Assembly: GCA_963707275.1 (NCBI GenBank)
Contig: CAVPPH010000009.1
Span: forward strand, 124,001-188,000
Length of the DNA: 64,000 nucleotides
Direction: 5' to 3'
From: JACKBK01 sp963707275
Lineage (GTDB): Bacteria; Chloroflexota; Anaerolineae; JAAEKA01
Positions 57,563 to 64,000 of the stretch are shown here, piece after piece. The notes under the pieces are model-generated. The model did not search any database and was not told the DNA's origin. It worked only from the letters and a program-made list of their open reading frames with translations. The translations under genes and the position numbers were made by a program. Position 1 is the stretch's first letter; the number at the start of each line of letters is the position of its first letter.

Positions 57563-57666
57563 GCCGCTGTCGGGATGCAAGACCACAGCCCTGTTTTGCC
57601 TTTCGTGAAAGAATCGTCAGACAGTTACTCCAAATCAAGACCAAGAATCAGGGTCACATCACCTGA

Positions 57667-58707
57667 ATGCAGAAAGGCAAGCTCTTGCAACTGAAGGTAT
57701 TCAAGGACGAAACAGGTTTCGACCTGCTGCGTCCACACTGGAACGCACTGCTGGCACGCAGCGCAGCCAACACCCTGTTCCTGACCTGGGAATGGCAGTC
57801 CACCTGGTGGCGCTGCCTGGGCATGGGAGACCTGTACCTGCTGGCGTGGTTCGACGACGACCGGGTGGCTGGCATTGCGCCCCTTTTCCTGTCACAGGAC
57901 GCTGACGGCTCCCACCGCTTCGGGCTGGTCGGCTGCATCGATGTCTCAGATTATCTGGACGTGATCGCCGCGCCGGGCTGTGAGGAAACGGTGTACAGCG
58001 GCATACTGGACTGGCTGTACGGTCCGGACGCGCCTTCCTGGGATGCCATCCAACTCTGCAACCTGCCGCAGACCTCCGCGACCCATCGGCGACTGCCGGA
58101 ACTGGCGGCCGCCCGTGGCCTCGACTGTGTCGTCGTCGTGGACGATGTGTGTCCTGTTATCGAGCTGCCGGCTGACTTCGAAACGTACCTGCAAGATGTG
58201 CTCAGCAAGAAGCAGCGCCACGAGGTACGGCGCAAGGCGCGGCGCATCGAGGAAGCGACTGCCGTGACGTGGTATGCCATCGACGATGCGTCGGACTTGC
58301 AGGCCGAGACCGACGCTTTCATCGAGTTGCATCGCCTCAGCACCACCGAAAAACACAGCTTCATGACGCCTGAAATGCAGGTGTTTTTCCGGGACATCGT
58401 TCGTGAGACGCATCAGGCCGGCTGGCTCTACCTCGCATTCATCGAGTTGGATGGGCGGCGGGCGGCCGCGATGCTTGGTTTCGTATACGATGGCCGCCTG
58501 TTGGTCTATAACTCCGGCTACGACCCGCAAAACTTCGCCGAGCTAAGCCCCGGTATCGTCCTCACCAGCTACATCATCGAGGACGCGATCAAGCGCAAGC
58601 TGCGCATCTTCGACTTCCTGCAAGGGGACGAGGTATACAAATACCGCTTCGGCGCGTCTGATACGCTGGTATACGACGTGACGATACAGAAGACGGCAGG
58701 TTCGTGA
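57667..58707 (+). CDS. CelD/BcsL-type GNAT acyltransferase
   Basis: The 346-residue protein has a first half with WNALLARSAANTLFLTWEWQ and DRVAGIAPLFL, and a second GNAT half with LSKKQRHEVRRKARRIEEAT, FIELHRLSTTEKHSF, LYLAFIELDGRRAAAMLGF and IFDFLQGDEVYKYRFGA. This is the CelD/BcsL (Acetyltransf_6) pattern, seen in polysaccharide and lipid modification. It precedes a group of glycosyltransferases and probably belongs to exopolysaccharide or glycolipid synthesis. Confidence 0.8.
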   Translation: MQKGKLLQLKVFKDETGFDLLRPHWNALLARSAANTLFLTWEWQSTWWRCLGMGDLYLLAWFDDDRVAGIAPLFLSQDADGSHRFGLVGCIDVSDYLDVIAAPGCEETVYSGILDWLYGPDAPSWDAIQLCNLPQTSATHRRLPELAAARGLDCVVVVDDVCPVIELPADFETYLQDVLSKKQRHEVRRKARRIEEATAVTWYAIDDASDLQAETDAFIELHRLSTTEKHSFMTPEMQVFFRDIVRETHQAGWLYLAFIELDGRRAAAMLGFVYDGRLLVYNSGYDPQNFAELSPGIVLTSYIIEDAIKRKLRIFDFLQGDEVYKYRFGASDTLVYDVTIQKTAGS

Positions 58708-58787
58708 GCTGTGGATCTGCCATGGTTCGCTGACCGACAACTGTAGTGCGTATCATGCATTTCGTACGCGCGCGCCATTCGAGACCG

Positions 58788-58812
58788 AAATACGTAATGC
58801 GTAATACGTAAC
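58788..58812. repeat. TACGTAATGCG-type short repeats
   Basis: The gap holds AATACGTAATGCGTAATACG and similar words, another of the short degenerate repeat tracts of this window. No gene or promoter is seen. Confidence 0.45.
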
Positions 58813-58846
58813 ACACGCCGCGAACTTCCTGCAAGCCAGCACATCC

Positions 58847-60168
58847 ATGAACGCTTTCTCCCTCCCCACCGACCGCTCGCTACAGATCTGCATGTTGAGC
58901 GTCCACACTTGCCCGCTGGCCACCTTGGGCGGCAAGGAAACGGGCGGCATGAACGTCTATGTGCGCGACCTGAGCCGGGAACTGGCGCGCCAGGGCCACC
59001 GGGTGGACATCTTCACGCGCTCGCAGGACTCCTGCGTGCCGCGCGTCTGCCATGACCTGGGCGACGGCGCGCGCGTGATCCATATTCCTGCCGGCCCGGA
59101 GATCCCTGTCAGCAAAGAGACGATCTACGACCACATGCCGGAGTTCGTCGCTGGTGTTCGCGAGTTCGCGCAGTCCAACCAGCGGCGCTACGACGTCATC
59201 CACAGCCACTACTGGCTGTCGGGCGTCGCGGCCGGGGAACTGAGCCAGAGCTGGGGCGGCATTCCCGTCGTCCAGATGTTCCACACCCTCGGTCACATGA
59301 AGAACCAGATCGCACAGGCGCCGCACGAGGTTGCCAGCCAGCAGCGCATCGATACGGAGCAGGCCATCATGACCTCGGCTGACAGAATCGTCGCCGGCAG
59401 CCCGCTGGACAAGGCACAGATGGTCTGGCTCTATGGGGCCGACACTCACAAGATCGACGTGATCCCGCCCGGCGTCGATCTGGCCCGCTTTCGCCCCATC
59501 GACCCGCTGGAGGCCAAGGCTGAGATCGGCGTGCCGGCTGAGAAACGCATGGTGCTCTTCGTTGGCCGCATCGAGCCGCTGAAAGGCATCGACACCCTCC
59601 TGCGCGCCATGAAACAGGTTGCTGCAGACTGTGGCGGCTGCGAAGGACTGACCGTCGCCATCGTCGGCGGCGATCCGTCGGAGTCCGAAGAGCAGATGAC
59701 CGCCGAAATGGCCCGGCTGCACCGCCTGCGCGCCGAGCTGGGCATCGAGGATCTGGTCACCTTCCTGGGCAAGCAGCGACCAGGATACCCTTCCCTTCTA
59801 CTACTCAGCCGCCGAGGTCGTGGTCATGCCCAGCCACTACGAGAGCTTCGGCATGGTCGCGCTGGAGGCGATGGCCTGCGGCACGCCGGTCATCGCCAGC
59901 CGCGTCGGCGGACTGAAGTTCAGCGGTCGTCCACGGCTACACCGGCCTGCATGTGCCGGTCGCCAATCCCAACGCGCTGGCCGGCGCCATCACCCGCGTG
60001 TTGAAGAACGACGCCCTGCGCTGGGAGCTGGAACGCAATAGCCAGCGCATCGCCCAGAACTATAGCTGGCACAACATCTCGTGCCAGGTATTCGATCTCT
60101 ACACAGCGGTCATCGCAGCCCGTGACGCGCGCCGGGAGGCGGTCGCTGAGCTTCTGCCAGCGCTGTGA
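58847..60168 (+). CDS. GT4-family glycosyltransferase, MshA/SPS-like (two frameshifts)
   Basis: The protein of about 440 residues has the GT-B fold: MLSVHTCPLATLGGKETGGM and NVYVRDLSRELARQGHRVDI at the N-terminus, YDVIHSHYWLSG, VIPPGVDLARFRPI and VLFVGRIEPLKGIDTLL. After a shift near 59780 come DTLPFYYSAAEVVVMPSHYE and SFGMVALEAMACGTPVIASR (E-x7-E motif), and after one near 59927 VHGYTGLHVPV. The N-terminus is closest to MshA and sucrose-phosphate-synthase types. Donor and acceptor are unknown. Its stop overlaps the GTG of the next glycosyltransferase. Confidence 0.85.
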
Positions 60169-61307
60169 CCCGCTTTCTCTTCGTATCTCTTCCCCTCGCG
60201 GGGCACATCGACTGGGGCGGCATGTTGGCGACAGCCGGCGAGTTGGCCACGCGCCCAGGACACGCCGTTGCGTGGGCCAGCGGTCGTGCGGTCGCGCCGG
60301 CGATCGAGCGCTCCGGCGTCGAATTCCTCCAGTTACGGCACACCGGCTGGACCGATGCGGCGTCCGCGCCGGATGGTCTGACGGCGGAAGGGCGCCAGCA
60401 GCGCGCACTGGATGCCTGGCTGGCCAGCGAGCCGGTGCTGGCCGCGGCGCGCGATCTGAACGAGATCGCGGCCGGCTGGCAGCCTGACGTGATCATCACC
60501 GATCCGTACGCTGCTGCCGGGGCGTTGGTGGCCGAGAAACGCGGATTACCACTGGTCGTTTGTGGCCGGCCTGCGTTGGCGTCGCAAGCGCAGCCGAAAC
60601 AGCCGGCCAGCCCGGCCGCAGCGCGGATCGTCGCGCTGTGTCGCGGCTTCGGTGTCAGCGGCGACGCCTGGGATCTCGTCTCCGGACAGGTTCGCTCCTC
60701 TTCCCTGCATCTCGACTTCTTCGCTCCCCGGTGGTATGCCGACGTACCAACCCTTGGCCCGCAGACGCGCTTCTTCGGCAGCGGCTTGCCAGCCGGCCAG
60801 CCCGCCACAGCGCGCTCGAACACGATCCTCATTACTCTGGGAAGCTTGTTTACTGACGATCCGGCCTTCTTCCGCATCGCGGCCGCGGCGGTGCTGGCCG
60901 AAGGCGGCCGGCCGCTGGTGGTCACGGGGCGGCGCGGCGACGCGGCAACGTCCCTCGGCTTGCCGCCTGGCGTCGAGGTCACCGATTGGGTCGACTTCGA
61001 CACAGTGTTGCCCGGCGTGGCCGGCGTCATCCATCACGGCGGGGTAGGCACGACCCACGCGGCTTTGCGCCACGCGGCGCCGCAGGTGGCCGTGCCGCAC
61101 GCCGGCGACCAGCTAGCGCAGGCCGGCCGCATCACCCTCGCCGGGGTTGGCTACGGCGTGCGCCCGGCCGATTTCACCTCCGCCAACGCGCGCTGGTTCG
61201 CCCGCCAGTTGCTCACCAGCGACCCCTTGCGCGCCGCCGCCCGCGCCTGGCAGACGGAACTGGCGTCGCTGGGCGGCCCCGCCGCCGCGGCTGACGCTCT
61301 GTCATAG
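60165..61307 (+). CDS. GT1/MGT-type glycosyltransferase
   Basis: The 380-residue protein resembles macrolide or sterol UDP-glycosyltransferases: FLFVSLPLAGHIDWGGMLAT at the N-terminus, DVIITDPYAAAGALVAEKRG, TILITLGSLFTDDPAFF, and the donor-site region VIHHGGVGTTHAALRHAAPQ with VPHAGDQLAQAGRI. The start GTG at 60165 overlaps the preceding stop by 4 bp, so the two are translationally coupled. The acceptor may be a lipid or a small molecule; this cannot be decided. Confidence 0.82.
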   Translation: MTRFLFVSLPLAGHIDWGGMLATAGELATRPGHAVAWASGRAVAPAIERSGVEFLQLRHTGWTDAASAPDGLTAEGRQQRALDAWLASEPVLAAARDLNEIAAGWQPDVIITDPYAAAGALVAEKRGLPLVVCGRPALASQAQPKQPASPAAARIVALCRGFGVSGDAWDLVSGQVRSSSLHLDFFAPRWYADVPTLGPQTRFFGSGLPAGQPATARSNTILITLGSLFTDDPAFFRIAAAAVLAEGGRPLVVTGRRGDAATSLGLPPGVEVTDWVDFDTVLPGVAGVIHHGGVGTTHAALRHAAPQVAVPHAGDQLAQAGRITLAGVGYGVRPADFTSANARWFARQLLTSDPLRAAARAWQTELASLGGPAAAADALS

Positions 61308-61438
61308 GTCCGGTTATCGACCGGACGCTGCCGCCGCGGCACGCTCGTCATGCTGCTAGCGTGACCTACGACTGCGACTGCAACGGCGTTCCGGTCCGCG
61401 TGCTCCTCTCAACCGCGGTTCTCTCCCAGCCCGTACCA

Positions 61439-61447
61439 TGGTATAAT
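61439..61447 (+). promoter_or_regulatory. Extended -10 promoter, leaderless type, before the GT4 gene
   Basis: TGGTATAAT is a perfect extended -10 element. The GTG at 61455 begins 8 bases after it with no Shine-Dalgarno sequence between, so the mRNA probably starts at the initiation codon. Confidence 0.55.
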
Positions 61448-61454
61448 CCCCGCT

Positions 61455-62615
61455 GTGACTATGCACGCCGCAGCCAATGTTGGTATCAACGCCCAGCTCC
61501 TGTCGGGCGCCAACACCTATCGCAGCGCAGGTGTCAGCGGCTACATCCGCCAGCTTCTGACGCACCTACCCGCGGCCGCGCCTGATCTGTGCCTGACTGC
61601 ATTTCTGCCCGCGGGCAACCTCGTGCCGGTGGACGGTCTGGCGCAGGCTCACAGCCGCTTGCAAACCAGCAAGCCGATGCAGCGCATTCTATGGGAACAG
61701 ACCGCACTGCCTGGCCTGGTTCGGCAACGACGACTCGACTTGCTGCACGGCGCGGTCAACGTGACGCCGCTGCTCAGCCTTTGCCCGACGGTGGTGACTA
61801 TCCACGACCTCAGCTTTATGCGCACTCCCCAGGCATTTCCTGCCACACAACGCCGCTACCTGCACGGCATGGTGCGTCGTTCGGCGCGCCACGCCCGCCA
61901 GGTGATTGCAGTCTCGCAAGCTACCAAGGATGATGTCGTTGCGTTGTTCGGCGTGCCGCCGCAGCGGATCACAGTCGTGTACAACGGCGTGGACGACGTG
62001 TTTGCGCCCGCGTCGCCTGAACAGGTCGAGGCGTTTCGGCGGGAAAGAGGATTGCCGGAGCGTTTTGTTTTGCATCTGGGGACGCTGGAGCCACGCAAGA
62101 ACCTGGCGCGGCTGGTAGAGGCGTTCGCCCAGGCCGGCCAGCAACTTACTGACTGCGACGATCTGAAGCTGGTGCTGGCAGGCGGGAAGGGCTGGGACTA
62201 CGACGACATCTTCGTGACGGTCGAGCGCCTGGGTTTGCAGGAACAGGTCCTCTTCCCCGGTTACGTGGCGGACGCTGATCTGCCCTGGTTCTACCGCGCC
62301 GCCACCGTTTTCGCCTATCCGTCGCTGCTGGAAGGCTTCGGTTTGCCGGTGCTGGAGGCCATGGCCTGCGGCACGCCGGTGATCACCTCGGCGGTGTCGT
62401 CGCTGCCGGAGGTAGCCGGCGACGCCGCGCTGCTGGTCGATCCGGCGTCGGTGGATGCGCTGACCGATGCGTTGGTGCAGATGCTGAGCGACGCGGCGCT
62501 GGCCGGTGAGATGCGCCGCCGTGGCCTGCTGCAAGCCGGCCGGTTTTCGTGGCAGCGCACCGCGGCCGAGACAGCGGCTGTCTACCGCGCCGTGCTGGTG
62601 GGAGGTCGAGCGTGA
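61455..62615 (+). CDS. GT4-family glycosyltransferase
   Basis: The 386-residue protein is intact. It has AGVSGYIRQLLTHLP, LLHGAVNVTPLLSLCPTVVT, IHDLSFMRTPQAFPATQRRY, VIAVSQATKDDVVALFGVPP, RITVVYNGVDDVF and FVLHLGTLEPRKNLARLVEA, and the E-x7-E motif EGFGLPVLEAMACGTPVITS. This is the mannosyl- or rhamnosyltransferase type of exopolysaccharide clusters. The start is GTG 61455 or ATG 61461. Its stop overlaps the GTG of the next gene. Confidence 0.87.
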   Translation: MTMHAAANVGINAQLLSGANTYRSAGVSGYIRQLLTHLPAAAPDLCLTAFLPAGNLVPVDGLAQAHSRLQTSKPMQRILWEQTALPGLVRQRRLDLLHGAVNVTPLLSLCPTVVTIHDLSFMRTPQAFPATQRRYLHGMVRRSARHARQVIAVSQATKDDVVALFGVPPQRITVVYNGVDDVFAPASPEQVEAFRRERGLPERFVLHLGTLEPRKNLARLVEAFAQAGQQLTDCDDLKLVLAGGKGWDYDDIFVTVERLGLQEQVLFPGYVADADLPWFYRAATVFAYPSLLEGFGLPVLEAMACGTPVITSAVSSLPEVAGDAALLVDPASVDALTDALVQMLSDAALAGEMRRRGLLQAGRFSWQRTAAETAAVYRAVLVGGRA

Positions 62616-63059
62616 GCAGCAGCCGGCTCTTGAAGATCGTCACGGTCGTCACGGTGCTGACAGATCTGGCGCTGATGTTCGCCGCGTTCGCTATCGCCTA
62701 CGTGATTCGCTACCAGCTTCAGTGGTTCCGCGACGTCGATCCGGCCTACTTCACGACCTTCCTGCCCTACGTCCCCATGGCTGTTTTGCAGACGACGTTG
62801 ACTCTGATCGCGTTCGCGCTGGAGGGGGTATTTCGTGTTCGACGAGGCGCGAGCCTGGCCGACGAAATCTACGGGGTGATCAACGGTGTCACCACCGGGT
62901 TCGTGATCGAGATCTTCATCCTCTTTTTCTGGCGGCCGCTGGTGTATTCGCGGCTGATCTTCGTCTACGCGACTGTGCTGATCATGGTGTTCATCATTCT
63001 GGCGCGGGTGGTGCGACGCAGCGTGTTGAGCTATCTGCGCAGCCGACGGCACCACCGAG
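62612..63059 (+). pseudogene. Truncated polyprenyl-phosphate sugar transferase (N-terminal membrane part only)
   Basis: The 149 codons left give four membrane helices (VTVLTDLALMFAAFAIAYVI, PYVPMAVLQTTLTLIAFAL, GFVIEIFILFFWRPLVYSRL, IFVYATVLIMVFIILARVVR) followed by RRSVLSYLRSR. This is the N-terminal region of WcaJ/EpsL-type transferases that start exopolysaccharide synthesis. The cofactor-binding and catalytic domains, normally another 300 residues, are absent. At about 63,059 the sequence passes into nadE on the other strand. The reading frame continues open without similarity. Its GTG overlaps the stop of the glycosyltransferase. Confidence 0.7.
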
Positions 63060-64000
63060 ATCCGCACCGCCGCTCGACGACACCACCAGGCCGTGCGAAC
63101 GACTCTTCGGCGGGTAATCGAACAGTCCAGCGCGACAGCACGGGCAAGTTCCTCCTCTTTCAGCTCTTCGCTCTTCTCCCACGGGCTTTGACAAGGTTCT
63201 CCTCCAAGGAAATGGCGGGGAAATCGATAGTCCACCGGCACGCAACGCTCGGTCCGGTCCTTGACGTTCAGGTGAAAGGTACCCGCGGGCCGCTGCATTC
63301 GCGACTGGTCCACGTCGATGACGGCCGTCGTCAGGTGATGATCGGCGTAGGAGAAACGTGGCCCGGTGGCCAGCACTGGGCCACGACTGGCGATCATCGC
63401 GTCGCCGTCGTAGATCGCACGCCCCGCTTCGTTGCCCAGCAAGTCGATGATGTAACTGACGTGAAAGCCCGAGCCTTCCAGCACGAACCGTTGCCGGATC
63501 GCATGCTTTCCAAACGCAAAGTGGCTCGCGCTTGGATTCAGAATGAGATCCACGCCGCGCGTCGCCAGGTCCCTGGGCCGGTCCGCGACCCACGCGTCTT
63601 CGCAGATCTCGAAACCTATCCGCACGTCGCCACATTCGAAGATGATGTCGCCCAAGGGGTAACGTCCGCCGTCCAGGTCGAGCTGCACTTGAGTGTCCGC
63701 CGGCCAAGGTTTGAACCAGCGTGGCTCGTAGTGAATGCCCTCGCTCGGCAGATTCTGTTTGGCGACGAAACCTGCGATCCGCTGGTTCGCGACCAGGCAG
63801 GCCGTGTTAAAGAGGCCCCCACCATAGAGCGAGAGGCGGCCCAGTGACACGGTCCATCTGTTCCTCTGTGGCCGGGACGTCTCCTGTAACACTTCGCGGG
63901 CCGTCCGCTGGACGCCCGGAGCGTGAAAGGCGTCTTCGCAACCGTAACCGGTGATGCAGAGCTCAGGCAGGCAGAAAATGCTCACTCCGCGATGCCGTGC
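63060..64000 (-). CDS. nadE: Glutamine-dependent NAD+ synthetase, glutaminase part only (5' end beyond window, 3' part lost)
   Basis: The frame is open at the right edge. The nitrilase-type glutaminase domain is clear: FCLPELCITGYGCEDAFHAP, GLFNTACLVAN, GIHYEPRWFKPWPA, IGFEICEDAWVADRPRDLAT (nucleophile Cys in ICED), LILNPSASHFAFGKHAIRQ and YDGDAMIASRGPVLATGPRF. After a shift near 63118 the synthetase linker FDYPPKSRSHGLVV and the ATP-pyrophosphatase motif SSGGAD follow. Similarity ends there, at about 63,060, where the chain should continue for about 300 residues. The rest is replaced by the sugar transferase in inverse orientation. Confidence 0.85.

Overview
The window is a GC-rich bacterial chromosome segment, most probably from the Chloroflexota (Anaerolineae/Caldilineae-like). 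That assignment is an inference. It rests on secreted proteins with Pro/Thr-rich stalks, one ending in a YLPLMLK-type C-terminus, SBBP-repeat proteins, a BTAD/AAA/TPR regulator, an AglEFG-type sugar importer, a GAAC-N4-GTTC SOS box, and the infC-rpmI-rplT and yacL-cysS-rlmB gene orders. I see no rRNA, phage genes, insertion sequence or CRISPR array.

Layout. 1-8.6 kb: a secreted beta-repeat protein, a DUF6176-type protein, a large BTAD regulator, rlmI and an SBBP-repeat surface protein. 8.6-14.6 kb: an SOS mutagenesis cassette (imuA-imuB-DUF6504-dnaE2) behind a promoter overlapped by a LexA-type box. 14.6-17.5 kb: tRNA-Met, tRNA-fMet and tRNA-Leu, an FtsB-like protein, a peptide-type binding protein and secG. 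17.6-27.1 kb: a LacI-controlled sugar locus on the minus strand (lacI, sucrose-phosphate-synthase-like glycosyltransferase, PfkB kinase, a double-domain binding protein, two permeases, a DUF1269 protein). 27.4-31.1 kb: tsaE-tsaB-rimI, a metallophosphoesterase and a DUF4349 lipoprotein. 31.2-36.9 kb: a protein with three cyclic-nucleotide-binding-like domains and two bPH2 domains, etfBA, and a SIMPL protein. 37.1-43.8 kb: replicative dnaE, and divergently a large protein with an S-adenosylhomocysteine-hydrolase-like C-terminal half. 43.8-49.4 kb: an anchored Pro/Thr-rich protein, two URO-D-family proteins and a fused pabBC. 49.5-55.8 kb: glyA, rlmB, cysS, yacL, rplT, rpmI, infC. 55.9-64 kb: a surface protein, a CelD-type acyltransferase, three glycosyltransferases, a truncated polyprenyl-phosphate sugar transferase and the 5' part of nadE.

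Caveat. About 40 single-base frameshifts interrupt otherwise well conserved genes, including dnaE, glyA, cysS and tsaE, and one tRNA anticodon loop carries an extra base. I read nearly all of these as uncorrected sequencing indels, not pseudogenes, so coordinates of affected genes span the reconstructed whole gene. At about 63,059 two genes of opposite orientation are cut at the same base, which marks a rearrangement or an assembly chimera.

Most distinctive content: the SAHH-like fusion protein; the two-in-one sugar-binding protein with a 1308-bp in-frame repeat; the SOS-box-controlled mutasome; and several classes of dispersed repeat or low-complexity DNA carried in frame inside both DNA polymerase III alpha genes.
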